This document shows positions 43,686 to 52,513 of a stretch of DNA of 64,000 nt, in pieces. The first letter of the stretch is position 1; the number at the start of each line of letters is the position of its first letter. The notes under the pieces are model-generated. The model searched no databases. It worked only from the letters and a program-made list of their open reading frames with translations, and was not told the DNA's origin. The position numbers were made by a program, and so were the translations under genes. Source of the DNA: Sphingobium sp. (GTDB lineage: Bacteria; Pseudomonadota; Alphaproteobacteria; Sphingomonadales; Sphingomonadaceae); assembly GCA_003248935.1 (NCBI GenBank), contig QFQF01000009.1, positions 82,070-146,069 on the forward strand, in the 5' to 3' direction.

Positions 43686-45068
43686 ATGAGTATCGCTGAC
43701 ACGGTCAGACGGGCTGCAAAAATGTCGGGTGATCTCGGCATCCGGACGCTTGATCTTCAGGCGGACATTGCCGCGCTTGCCGATCGCGTGACCGCTCAGG
43801 CCCACACCATCGAGAAAATCAGCGACGAGACTCGGCACATCGCCATCAATGGCGAGAAGCTGGCGGGCGCGACGGTGCTCGCGCGGGAAAATGCCGCGGC
43901 CGCCCGGGGCGTCATCGCGGATTCCAACCGGCAGTTGTCGGAGGCGACCGTCAATGTCGTCGACCTGATCGCACAGGTCAGCCGCATCCACGCGAGCCTT
44001 GGCAGCTTCAACGAGGCGCTGTCGATCGTGTCGCAGGTAACGGCAGTGATCAGCGGCATCGCCAGCCAGACCAACATGCTCTCGCTCAACGCCACGATAG
44101 AGGCCGCGCGGGCGGGGGATGCGGGTCGTGGCTTCGCCGTCGTGGCGAGCGAGGTCAAGAAGCTGGCGGCCGAAACCGCCGCAGCGACCCGTACGATCGA
44201 ACTGTCGATCGGCGCGCTGGCTGCGGAGGCGGACGGCATGCTCGGTGAAGTCGGGCAGGGCATGCATACGGCCCAATCCGCCCATCAGGGCACCCGGGAC
44301 ATCGAGGCACTGGTCGACCGCCTCGGCACATTGATGCACGGCCTGTCGGAAAACAGCGAGAAGGTCGCCCAATCGGTCGGGTCAATGGTCACCTCGGTCA
44401 GCGAGGTCCAGTCTGGGCTGGGTGCCCTTGCCACCACCTCGAGCGACAATGCCGATGGATTGCAACAGCTTTCCGGACGGGTATCGACGGTCAGCGACGA
44501 TACCAACATCCTGCTTCAGTTCCTCGCGGAGAGCGGGATCGACATTCCTGACTCGCCCTATATCCGGTTCGGCGTCGAGGCCGCGACCCGGATCGGCGCA
44601 GCGCTGGAGGCGGCGATCGCCGATGGCCGCATCAGCTTCGATGCCATGTTCTCGAACGACTACGCGCCGGTTCCGGATACCAATCCGCTGCTGCATACGC
44701 ATCCTGTCCAGACGTTCGTCACCGATGCCGCACGCCCGTTGCAGGAGGAGGCACGGTCGCTACCCGGCTTCTTCGGCATGACCTGTACGGACCGGAACAC
44801 ATGGGGGGCGGTCGCGATGCCGGAACGCTCGCAGCGCCAACGGCCGGACGATCCCGAATGGAACGCGGAATATGCGCGGGCCGGCCGTATCTTCGACTAT
44901 CCCGACCAGCGGCAGCAGTGCGCGATCACCCAGCCCTTCTGCCTCAAGGCCTATCGCCGTCCGGTTGCGAGCGGTGAGGTCATCCTGCTCAAGCAGGTCA
45001 TTGCCGCCATCAGCGTCCGCGGCCGCCACTGGGGCATCCTGCAACTCGCCTATGCGGATCAGGGCTGA
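43686..45068 (+). CDS. Soluble methyl-accepting chemoreceptor
   Basis: A 460-aa chemoreceptor without transmembrane segments. Residues 40-300 are the signalling coiled coil with hairpin tip FAVVASEVKKLAAETA. Instead of an N-terminal sensor, it has a C-terminal domain of about 165 residues (from NDYAPVPDTN to VRGRHWGILQLAYADQG) that is probably a PAS/Cache-like sensory module with conserved cysteines (TCTDRNTW, QQCAITQPFCLKAY). Such cytoplasmic receptors join CheA/CheW arrays and sense internal signals. No CheA or CheW is in the window. Confidence 0.9.
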   Translation: MSIADTVRRAAKMSGDLGIRTLDLQADIAALADRVTAQAHTIEKISDETRHIAINGEKLAGATVLARENAAAARGVIADSNRQLSEATVNVVDLIAQVSRIHASLGSFNEALSIVSQVTAVISGIASQTNMLSLNATIEAARAGDAGRGFAVVASEVKKLAAETAAATRTIELSIGALAAEADGMLGEVGQGMHTAQSAHQGTRDIEALVDRLGTLMHGLSENSEKVAQSVGSMVTSVSEVQSGLGALATTSSDNADGLQQLSGRVSTVSDDTNILLQFLAESGIDIPDSPYIRFGVEAATRIGAALEAAIADGRISFDAMFSNDYAPVPDTNPLLHTHPVQTFVTDAARPLQEEARSLPGFFGMTCTDRNTWGAVAMPERSQRQRPDDPEWNAEYARAGRIFDYPDQRQQCAITQPFCLKAYRRPVASGEVILLKQVIAAISVRGRHWGILQLAYADQG

Positions 45069-45151
45069 ACCGCCGATCGCCCTCTTGTCCCGGCCCATAT
45101 CGACGCTATCTCCCCCGTTAGCGGACTGACTGCACGGGGAGACGGCGCCTG

Positions 45152-46396
45152 TTGAAACATCTGGGCCTGTTGAGCCATGTGGTCAGGGGCGTCGCCACGG
45201 CATTGCTGTTCCTCATCGTCGCGCTGGCGCTCGCGCTGACGATCATCCCGCCCTTCCTCGACATGCGCTATTATGACGGGCCGGTAAGCGGCCACTATGA
45301 CGGGGCGCATTTCTTCAATCCGGACGGAGAAATCCAGTTCAGCGTGCCTGGAACCGGAAGCCGGCAGGGCTTCATCCTGCGCTGGCTGCTGCGTGCCGAC
45401 GACCGGCCGCCCTGGCCGGACACTGTCGCGGTGACACCCACCCGGCCAGCGCCGGTGTCCGCACCACGCGCGATCACCGCGACCTGGGTGGGCCATGCGA
45501 CGGTGCTGGTGCAGGCGGATGGCATCAACATCCTGACCGACCCGATCTGGTCGGATTACGCCAGCCCGTTGCCACCGTTCGGCCCCCGCCGCGTGGCGGC
45601 GCCGGGGATCGATTTCGACGCCCTGCCGAAGATCGACCTCGTCCTCATCAGCCACAATCATTATGATCACATGGACCTGCCGACGCTGCGGCGGCTCTGG
45701 CAGCGGGACAGACCGGCGATCGTCACCAGCCTGGGCAACGACGCCATCCTGAAGGCGAACGGCATTCCCGCCCGCGCGCTCGACTGGGGCCAGTCGGCGA
45801 CCGGTGCCGATCTGGTGCAGGCGCCGGGGTGGAAGGTCACATGTGAAAGCCACGCCCATTGCCCCGACTATCGCGTCCACGTGCTGCGCAACCACCATTG
45901 GGGCAGCCGCTGGGGCATGGACCGCAACCGGGCGCTCTGGTCGGCCTTCGTCGTGTCGACTGGCGCCGGCAACATCTTCTTCGCGGGCGACACCGGCATG
46001 GGCGACGGGCGCTGGGTGGATCAGGCGGCGCGCATCGGCCCCATACGGCTCGCCATCATCCCGATCGGCGCGTTCCGTTTCGCACCCGGCCAGATGGAAT
46101 CGGATGCGCATATCGGCCCACGCGCCGCCGTCGCCATGTTCATGCGGCTGCGCGCTTCCACGGCCATTCCCGTGCATTGGGGCACATTTCGCCTGTCCTA
46201 TGAGGCACGCGACACCCCGCCCCGGATGCTGGACCTGTTCCTGGGGTGCGAGGGGATAGCGCGGCAGCGCTTCGCGCCGCTGCGGATCGGGCAAAGCATC
46301 GCAGTGCCGTCATTTACCCTTCCCGGTGCAGGAAAGCCGAGGGTCGACCCGGCGCAATGCAGGGACGGGTCGACCGCGCTCACAGCACTGAAATAG
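45152..46396 (+). CDS. Membrane-anchored MBL-fold hydrolase (NAPE-PLD-like)
   Basis: A 414-aa metallo-beta-lactamase-fold protein with an N-terminal transmembrane helix (GVATALLFLIVALALALTIIP). Metal-binding marks: the HNHYDHMD motif (HxHxDH variant), the ESHAHCPD histidine and FAGDTGMG. Most similar to the NAPE-PLD/UlaG type of phosphodiesterases acting on phospholipids or phosphoryl esters; substrate unknown. Start is TTG 45152 after GGGGAGA; no nearby ATG gives a better start. Confidence 0.88.
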   Translation: MKHLGLLSHVVRGVATALLFLIVALALALTIIPPFLDMRYYDGPVSGHYDGAHFFNPDGEIQFSVPGTGSRQGFILRWLLRADDRPPWPDTVAVTPTRPAPVSAPRAITATWVGHATVLVQADGINILTDPIWSDYASPLPPFGPRRVAAPGIDFDALPKIDLVLISHNHYDHMDLPTLRRLWQRDRPAIVTSLGNDAILKANGIPARALDWGQSATGADLVQAPGWKVTCESHAHCPDYRVHVLRNHHWGSRWGMDRNRALWSAFVVSTGAGNIFFAGDTGMGDGRWVDQAARIGPIRLAIIPIGAFRFAPGQMESDAHIGPRAAVAMFMRLRASTAIPVHWGTFRLSYEARDTPPRMLDLFLGCEGIARQRFAPLRIGQSIAVPSFTLPGAGKPRVDPAQCRDGSTALTALK

Positions 46397-46399
46397 CGT

Positions 46400-46912
46400 C
46401 TATTTCGTGGCTTCGGTTGCCTTGCACTCGCCGAGCCGCTTGCCCCATAGGTCATGGGTGGTGCTGAGCACGGGCGAGCCGTTCACCGACTTCGTCATGG
46501 CGATGCCGAATGTCAGGCTGTCGGGCTTGTAGTTGCCCTCGACCGATATCTCCGACGTGCCTTCGCCCGCCTTGCAGGCCAGCGTTGCGATGAAACGGCC
46601 CTTGCGCACCACAACATCCTTGTAGGTGCAGTCGCTCCCTTCCGTGCCCGCGAGCGCGTCGGCATCGGGCTTCCCATCCTTGTCGACGGCAAGGCAGATC
46701 GTCTCGCTGCTCTTCTTGCCCACATGCGCTGCATATTCCTGCGCGGTGACAGTGGGCGTGTTGTAGGCGGTCTGTGTCCGGTCAAGCTGCCATTCTCCCG
46801 CCGTCAGGAGAATGGGCGCTTCCTCGACCGGAGCGGGCGCGGGCTCTTCCTTGCAGGCAGCGAGGGCAAATATCATCGCAAGCGGCACCGCCGCCGACAC
46901 AGTCCTTGGCAT
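46400..46912 (-). CDS. DUF3617 lipoprotein
   Basis: A 170-aa lipoprotein: start ATG 46912 after GGGGAG, lipobox FALAAC (Cys20), then the DUF3617 domain with conserved cysteines (SETICLAVD, SDCTYKD, ATLACKAG) and the AGEWQLDRTQT beginning. DUF3617 proteins are exported and common in sphingomonads; role unknown. Convergent with the MBL-fold gene. Confidence 0.9.
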   Translation of the reverse strand: MPRTVSAAVPLAMIFALAACKEEPAPAPVEEAPILLTAGEWQLDRTQTAYNTPTVTAQEYAAHVGKKSSETICLAVDKDGKPDADALAGTEGSDCTYKDVVVRKGRFIATLACKAGEGTSEISVEGNYKPDSLTFGIAMTKSVNGSPVLSTTHDLWGKRLGECKATEATK

Positions 46913-47054
46913 AATCTCTCCCCTGTTCTCTGACGGAACACGGCAAGGGTCGATGCTGCGCGGGAAAAGCGCAAGCGAAAAACGCATGCTTTTCCGTTCC
47001 GGCGGGATGCGAACGGCTGATGTCCGAAGCCGAGCAATCGTCCGAATAGCGCTT

Positions 47055-47069
47055 GTTCTTGATTTGTTC
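47055..47069. promoter_or_regulatory. LexA (SOS) box, alphaproteobacterial type
   Basis: GTTC-N7-GTTC (GTTC at 47055-47058 and 47066-47069) matches exactly the consensus used by LexA in alphaproteobacteria. It lies 46 bp before the strong ribosome-binding-site/ATG of the toxin gene, in an intergenic stretch of lower GC. Chance occurrence is possible (8 fixed bases), but position and the downstream DNA-repair gene support it. Confidence 0.6.
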
Positions 47070-47114
47070 CAATACTCGCGTTAACGTGCGGATCGTCTTT
47101 CGGAGGGGAACGCG

Positions 47115-48075
47115 ATGAAGCGCGACGGAACGACCGGGCGGCAATCCTTGGCACGACGAAAATGACGGTCGGTTTACGTTCGTGGGTCAGGGGCGCTATT
47201 TCCCTGCCAATGGAGCAGATCGCTCTCGCCGGGGAAACTCCACCCTCGAAGGCGAAAGAACAGGCCGGATTTCCGCCACAACGCGACAAGAGCCCCGTGC
47301 TGACGGAAACGATGCTCGAAATCGCGCTCGGTCGCGGCCCGATCACCCGCTCAACTACGCGGAGTACGTCATCCGGCAGGGAGACACGCTCTCGAGAATC
47401 GCTGCGAAACGGCGAGGTCTCTCGGCACGGGATCTGGCCTGGCTGAACAGGATACCAGTCGATCAACCGCTGAAGGTGGGGCAACGCATCAAGCTACCTC
47501 ATCAAGCCTATCTGGATGCGGGACGCGACGCGAAGAACCGCTTCGTCGCTCTGGCCCATTATATGGACAGGCATGGTGGAACATTGCCGCCCAACGCGAC
47601 GAAGCCGCCTTCGCTGGCAAGCCAGATTCTGGAGTCGGATTGGAGGAAGGAAAGCAGGAATGGCTATGATTTCCACATCGACGCCATCGCTCGACCGCGG
47701 CGCGTGTTCGGCCAACTCACTTTTGGTCCAATTGCTGCGCGATCCCGTCGCAATCAGGCACAGGCAGGCAAGCCGGATCGTCTCACCAGCGATGATGGCG
47801 GTCATTTCATTGCTGCTCGCTTCAACGGCCCCAGCGACAGCTTCAATCATTTCGCCCAGGACGCCAGCTTCAACCGCGGGGCCTATCGCGCCATTGAAGA
47901 TCGTTGGGCCGGAGAATTGCGAACGCAACATAGGGTGTTTGTTGACATTCTCCCGATTTATCACGGCACCTCGAAACGGCCCTATCAGCTCACCGTCACT
48001 TGGTATGTCGATGGAACACGGTTCAGGAAAAGCTTCCCAAACGAAGCGAAAGGCATCAACTATGGAAAAAGATAA
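47115..48075 (+). CDS. LysM-endonuclease toxin with apparent 5' frameshift
   Basis: The frame from GTG 47182 to TAA 48075 encodes 297 aa: a LysM domain (residues 61-105, YVIRQGDTL..QRIKLP) then an endonuclease_NS_2-like nuclease (DDGGHFIAARF with H208, and NHFAQDASFNRG). LysM binds peptidoglycan. A strong GGAGGGG/ATG at 47115 opens a different frame, which stops after 16 codons. Removing one G from GGG 47136-47138 would join it to the toxin frame through GGNPWHDENDGRFTF, a typical polymorphic-toxin N-terminus, giving 319 aa. So the gene is frameshifted, starts at GTG 47182, or holds a sequence error. Confidence 0.75.
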
Positions 48076-48490
48076 ACTCGATGTCCTAGGACCACTCCTC
48101 AACAAAATTGGTGTGGAACTGGTCCATATCGCCGGTGGCGATCCCGATGGTATCTTTCTCTATGTGGAGATTGGCGACAGATGGATCAGCGCCAATATCT
48201 TCAAGGATGAAGGGCATCAGGTTCGAAATCTGGATGACAGCGAAACGCTCTCCGATCTTCTCTGGGACGCCTGGCATGCCGAACCCGAGAGAGGCGGCAT
48301 CATGCGCTGGTCGATCATGGAATATGATATCAGGGATGGGACGTTCGACGTCAGCTTCCGCTATCCCGACGAGGTGGATGTCGAAAGCTTCGACGTTGAT
48401 CGACGCGAACTCGCTCTGCGCGCTCGCTACGGCGACAAGCCGGTGGTCTATCCGCCGATGCCCGGCACCGCCGTCAAACTGAAACCGTAA
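48062..48490 (+). CDS. YezG/DUF600-like immunity protein
   Basis: A 142-aa protein of the YezG/DUF600 immunity family. Landmarks: DGIFLYVEIGDRW, LSDLLWDAWHAEPERGG, MEYDIRDGTFDVSF and the C-terminal YGDKPVVYPPMPG. It overlaps the toxin stop by 14 bp, a coupling that makes protection follow toxin synthesis. In Bacillus, YezG protects from the nuclease YeeF. Here it should inhibit the upstream nuclease. Being intact while the toxin is frameshifted fits selection to keep immunity. Confidence 0.88.
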   Translation: MEKDKLDVLGPLLNKIGVELVHIAGGDPDGIFLYVEIGDRWISANIFKDEGHQVRNLDDSETLSDLLWDAWHAEPERGGIMRWSIMEYDIRDGTFDVSFRYPDEVDVESFDVDRRELALRARYGDKPVVYPPMPGTAVKLKP

Positions 48491-48530
48491 GGCCGATTGC
48501 GCCGTCGACCAAAGGCCCCATATTCCCGCA

Positions 48531-50714
48531 ATGGCGATTCAGATACGCACGACCCTCGACGAGCCGGAGACCGGCGAAGGCTTCGTCCCGCACCGTCCCG
48601 CCCGTCCGGAAAAGAGCGAGGGCGGCCGCGCTTTCCGGCTGGTCAGCGATTATGAGCCGTCCGGCGACCAGCCCACCGCGATCGCCGAGCTGGTGCAGAC
48701 GGCCCGCGCGGGCGAGCGGGATCAGGTGCTGCTGGGCGTCACCGGATCGGGCAAGACCTTCACCATGGCGAAGGTGATCGAGAACCTGCAGCGCCCGGCG
48801 CTGATACTCGCCCCCAACAAGATCCTCGCCGCGCAGCTCTATGGCGAGTTCAAGAGCTTCTTCCCCGAAAACGCGGTCGAATATTTCGTCAGCTATTACG
48901 ATTATTACCAGCCCGAAGCCTATGTGCCGCGCTCCGACACCTATATCGAGAAGGAGTCGAGCGTGAACGAGGCGATCGACCGGATGCGCCATTCGGCCAC
49001 CCGCGCTTTGCTGGAACGGGACGATGTGCTGATCGTCGCATCCGTGTCCTGCCTGTACGGCATCGGGTCGGTCGAAACCTATTCGGCGATGACCTTCGCG
49101 ATGAAGAAGGGGGAGAGCGCCGACCAGCGGGAGATCATCCGCAAGCTCGTCGCGCTCCAGTACAAGCGCAACGACGCCGCTTTCGCGCGCGGCAATTTTC
49201 GCGTGAAGGGCGACAATCTGGAGATTTTCCCCTCGCACTATGAGGACACCGCGTGGCGCGTGTCCTTCTTTGGCGATGACATCGAGGAAATCAGCGAGTT
49301 CGACCCGCTGACCGGCCGGAAGGTCGCCAGCCTCGATTATGTAAAGGTCTTTCCCAACTCGCACCACGTCACGCCCGGCCCGACGCTGAAGCAGGCGATG
49401 GAGGCCATCCGCTTCGAACTGGCCGAGCGGCTGAAGGAACTGCAGGGCGAGGGCAAGCTGCTGGAGGCGCAGCGGCTGGAGCAACGCACCCATTTCGACC
49501 TGGAGATGATCGCGGCCACCGGCTCCTGCGCGGGGATCGAGAATTATTCCCGCTTCCTCACCGGACGCCTGCCAGGCGAGCCGCCGCCAACCCTGTTCGA
49601 ATATCTGCCCGAGAACGCCGTCCTCTTCGTCGATGAAAGCCACCAGACCGTGCCGCAGATCGGTGCGATGGCGCGCGGCGACCACCGGCGAAAGATCACG
49701 CTCGCCGAATATGGCTTCCGCCTGCCGAGTTGCATCGACAACCGGCCGCTGCGTTTCAACGAATGGGACGCAATGCGGCCACAGACGGTGAGCGTCTCGG
49801 CGACGCCTGGCCCGTGGGAAATGGAACAGACGGGCGGCGTCTTCGCCGAACAGGTGATCCGTCCCACGGGACTCATCGACCCGCCGGTCGAGATCAAGCC
49901 GGTGGAGGATCAGGTCGACGACCTGATCCACGAGGCACGGGAGACCGCGAGGAAAGGATACCGCACCCTCGTCACCACGCTCACCAAGCGCATGGCGGAG
50001 GACCTGACCGAGTTCATGCACGAGGCGGGGATCAAGGTCCGCTACATGCACAGCGACGTCGAGACGCTGGAGCGCATCGAACTGATCCGCGACCTGCGGC
50101 TGGGCGTCTATGACGTTCTGGTCGGCATCAACCTGCTACGCGAGGGCCTCGACATCCCGGAATGCGGCCTCGTCGCCATCCTCGACGCGGACAAGGAAGG
50201 GTTCCTGCGCTCGGAAACCTCGCTCATCCAGACCATCGGCCGCGCGGCGCGCAATGTGGAGGGACGCGTCATCCTCTATGCCGACCGGATCACCGGCAGC
50301 ATGGAACGCGCCCTCAACGAAACCGGCCGCCGCCGCGAGAAGCAGCAGGCCTATAATGCCGAGCACGGCATCACGCCCACGACGGTGAAGAAGAATATCG
50401 GCGACATCATCGCGCATGTCGCGAGCAAGGATCAGGTGACGGTCGACACAGGGCTGGAGGATCGCCCGCATCTGGTGGGCCACAACCTGCGTGCGTACAT
50501 CGAGGAACTGGAAAAGAAGATGCGCGCCGCCGCCGCCGACCTGGAGTTCGAGGAGGCCGGCCGCATTCGCGACGAGATCAGGAAACTGGAGGCGGAGGAA
50601 CTGGGGCTCCCCGCCGACGAGCAGGTCGCTGCGCCAAGGGGCCGGGCGACGGAGGGCAAGCCCGGGACGCGGAAGGGCCGGTTCGGAAAGACGACGCGAA
50701 AGTTCGGGCGGTAG
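48531..50714 (+). CDS. uvrB: Excinuclease ABC subunit B
   Basis: UvrB, 727 aa, of nucleotide excision repair. Walker A GVTGSGKT at residues 69-76, the beta-hairpin YYDYYQPEAY, helicase DESH-box region (LFVDESHQTVPQ) and GRAARN motif VI, with a C-terminal UVR domain (FEEAGRIRDEIRKLE region) for UvrC. A Lys/Arg-rich tail follows. No LexA box is visible in the 40 bp between the immunity gene and uvrB; the only one is upstream of the toxin, so SOS control may come by read-through. Confidence 0.97.
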   Translation: MAIQIRTTLDEPETGEGFVPHRPARPEKSEGGRAFRLVSDYEPSGDQPTAIAELVQTARAGERDQVLLGVTGSGKTFTMAKVIENLQRPALILAPNKILAAQLYGEFKSFFPENAVEYFVSYYDYYQPEAYVPRSDTYIEKESSVNEAIDRMRHSATRALLERDDVLIVASVSCLYGIGSVETYSAMTFAMKKGESADQREIIRKLVALQYKRNDAAFARGNFRVKGDNLEIFPSHYEDTAWRVSFFGDDIEEISEFDPLTGRKVASLDYVKVFPNSHHVTPGPTLKQAMEAIRFELAERLKELQGEGKLLEAQRLEQRTHFDLEMIAATGSCAGIENYSRFLTGRLPGEPPPTLFEYLPENAVLFVDESHQTVPQIGAMARGDHRRKITLAEYGFRLPSCIDNRPLRFNEWDAMRPQTVSVSATPGPWEMEQTGGVFAEQVIRPTGLIDPPVEIKPVEDQVDDLIHEARETARKGYRTLVTTLTKRMAEDLTEFMHEAGIKVRYMHSDVETLERIELIRDLRLGVYDVLVGINLLREGLDIPECGLVAILDADKEGFLRSETSLIQTIGRAARNVEGRVILYADRITGSMERALNETGRRREKQQAYNAEHGITPTTVKKNIGDIIAHVASKDQVTVDTGLEDRPHLVGHNLRAYIEELEKKMRAAAADLEFEEAGRIRDEIRKLEAEELGLPADEQVAAPRGRATEGKPGTRKGRFGKTTRKFGR

Positions 50715-50721
50715 GGGTGGC

Positions 50722-50754
50722 TACAGCTTGTGGAATGGCATTCCACAAGCTGTA
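50722..50754. promoter_or_regulatory. 33-bp perfect palindrome after uvrB
   Basis: Arms of 16 bp (50722-50737 and 50739-50754) match perfectly around a single G; outer ends TACAGCTTGTGG and CCACAAGCTGTA. It begins eight bases after the uvrB stop. Lacking a T tract, it is not a plain rho-independent terminator. Could be a repetitive palindromic element, site-specific recombination site or operator. Confidence 0.6.
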
Positions 50755-50964
50755 TCGTTAGAAAAGGCCTAATAGATCGGCCTATTGGAAACGGCGATCA
50801 TCGTCCGATCGACAAACACCGTCCTTTGGAACCCGCCCATGAGCCCCTACGAAGTTGTCGCCACGATCACGGGTATTGCCATGCTCGTTCTGCTCGCTGT
50901 TCAAGTCGGGCAAGGAAAATGACCCGACCGTGCAGAACAGGCAGGATGTGCCGTCCCTTCCCCC

Positions 50965-51294
50965 TCAATGCGTGCGGCTGGTGACGTTCGCCGTGCCGTC
51001 GGCGCGGATCTCAATGAGGTGTTGGGTACCGTCGTCGCAATGCGCACGCCAGCCCTTCACGCCGGTTCGAATCTCCGTCCGTTCGGAAGACGTGACCGTC
51101 GGGCAGGCGGCGCCGGATGCGCGGATCGCCTTTTCCAGCACGCCGTTGCGGGCGGTTTCATCAAGCTTCGCGACCTGCGCGGCCGCGCCGCTCTCCGGCT
51201 CCGCCTGATTGACCGGAGCGCTCGTCGTCTCGCCGCCGTCTCCCCCGCAGGACGCCAGGCCGAACGCCGTCGCCAGCATTATCCATGTCCGCAT
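50965..51294 (-). CDS. Small lipoprotein, hypothetical
   Basis: A 109-aa lipoprotein: start ATG 51294 after GGGGAGAGG, lipobox FGLASC then GGDGGE. A small globular domain follows with two cysteines (GAACPTVTSS, HCDDGTQH) that may form a disulfide. No known family. Its neighbours are uvrB and pip, and it runs in the direction of the latter. Confidence 0.75.
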   Translation of the reverse strand: MRTWIMLATAFGLASCGGDGGETTSAPVNQAEPESGAAAQVAKLDETARNGVLEKAIRASGAACPTVTSSERTEIRTGVKGWRAHCDDGTQHLIEIRADGTANVTSRTH

Positions 51295-51310
51295 CACACC
51301 TCTCCCCTTC

Positions 51311-52252
51311 CTAACCTGCAAAGCCGTCCGTCGCGCGGATCAGCGCGTCCAGTATGCCGGGTTCATTGAACGCGTGGCCGGCGCCCTCGATCATCTCGAA
51401 GCGGGCCTGCGGCCATGCCCTGTGCAACGCCCACGCCGTCTCCGCCGGGCAGGCCATGTCGTAGCGCCCCTGGACGATGACGCCGGGAATAGACGCGAGC
51501 TTGCCAGCATCGCGGATCAGCTGCCCGTCCGCCATCCAACCTTTATGCACGAAATAATGGTTCTCGATCCGGGCGAAGGCGATTGCGAAGTCGTCCGCAT
51601 CATGACTTGCCGACAGTGCCGCGTCCGGTAGCAGACGGATCGTCTCCCCCTCCCACACGCTCCACGCCTTCGCAGCGGCGATCTGCGCCGCGCGGTCATC
51701 CCCGGTCAGCAGGCGGCGATAGGCATGGAGCAGGTCGCCACGCTCCTCCTCCGGCACGGGCGCCACGAACCGCTCCCACTTGTCGGGATAGATGCGGCTC
51801 GCGCCCTCCTGATAATACCAGTCGACCTCCCGCCGGCGCAGGGTGAAGATGCCGCGCAGCACCAGTTCGGTCACGCGCTCGACATGGGTCTGGGCGTAGG
51901 CGAGCGCCAGGGTCGAACCCCAGCTGCCGCCGAACACCAGCCATTGTTCCGCCCCCGCCATTTCGCGCAGCCGCTCGATGTCGGCGACAAGATGCCATGT
52001 CGTGTTCGCATCCAGCGCTGCATGCGGTGTCGATCGGCCGCAGCCACGCTGGTCGAACAGGGTCACGTCATAACCTGTCGGATCGAACAGGCGGCGATGC
52101 TCGGGCGAGATACCGCCGCCCGGCCCGCCGTGCAGGAAGACCGCGGGCTTGGCGCCGGGCGTACCGCATCGCTCCCAGTAAATCGCATGGCCGTCGCCAA
52201 CGTCGAGATGGCCGGAGGCATAAGGTTCGATCGGGGGATAGAGGGTCCGCAT
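51311..52252 (-). CDS. pip: Proline iminopeptidase
   Basis: Alpha/beta-hydrolase releasing N-terminal proline from peptides. ATG 52252 gives 313 aa, the family size, starting MRTLYPPIEPY. Nucleophile serine in FGGSWGSTLALAYA, acid in GRYDMACP, histidine in GAGHAFNEP; oxyanion-hole HGGPGGG near residue 43. The much longer frame upstream has no homology and is antisense to nothing conserved. Confidence 0.95.
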   Translation of the reverse strand: MRTLYPPIEPYASGHLDVGDGHAIYWERCGTPGAKPAVFLHGGPGGGISPEHRRLFDPTGYDVTLFDQRGCGRSTPHAALDANTTWHLVADIERLREMAGAEQWLVFGGSWGSTLALAYAQTHVERVTELVLRGIFTLRRREVDWYYQEGASRIYPDKWERFVAPVPEEERGDLLHAYRRLLTGDDRAAQIAAAKAWSVWEGETIRLLPDAALSASHDADDFAIAFARIENHYFVHKGWMADGQLIRDAGKLASIPGVIVQGRYDMACPAETAWALHRAWPQARFEMIEGAGHAFNEPGILDALIRATDGFAG

Positions 52253-52381
52253 GCATCCGTCATAGCCGTCTCCCTGCCCGCCTCTCAAGCTTTGACGATG
52301 CTTTGAGGGCAAGGTGCGGGAAGCCCTGCGCACGATGGCGGGCGATAGGGGCCGCACCCACAGCAACATAGGGAGGTCGAG

Positions 52382-52513
52382 ATGGCGCGTCACATGATGC
52401 AACTTGCAGGAATAGGGACAGCGATCATGGCCTTGCTTGCCGCATTCGCCCTGCCTCCCGACCGCCCGGGACTGGTGGAGGCTTCCGTTCCCGCCTATCG
52501 GATTCCGGCATGA
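52382..52513 (+). CDS. 43-aa membrane/secreted peptide
   Basis: Very short gene with strong GGGAGG upstream of ATG 52382: an N-terminal hydrophobic segment (LAGIGTAIMALLAAFALP) then PDRPGLVEASVPAYRIPA. Its TGA overlaps the next ATG (ATGA at 52510), so translation of the oxygenase gene is coupled. Probably a signal-anchored or leader peptide; no function known. Confidence 0.6.
   Translation: MARHMMQLAGIGTAIMALLAAFALPPDRPGLVEASVPAYRIPA

Noticed and set aside
47182..47446. Plus-strand frame from 47162 as an alternative N-terminal domain of the toxin
   Set aside because: The toxin frame upstream of GTG 47182 reads a typical NPWHDENDGRFTF motif, so the other frame is not coding.
50839..50922. 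27-codon open frame with a hydrophobic core (MSPYEVVATITGIAMLVLL) after uvrB
   Set aside because: Only a weak ribosome-binding site and too short to judge by reading; left out of the gene list though a membrane peptide is not excluded.
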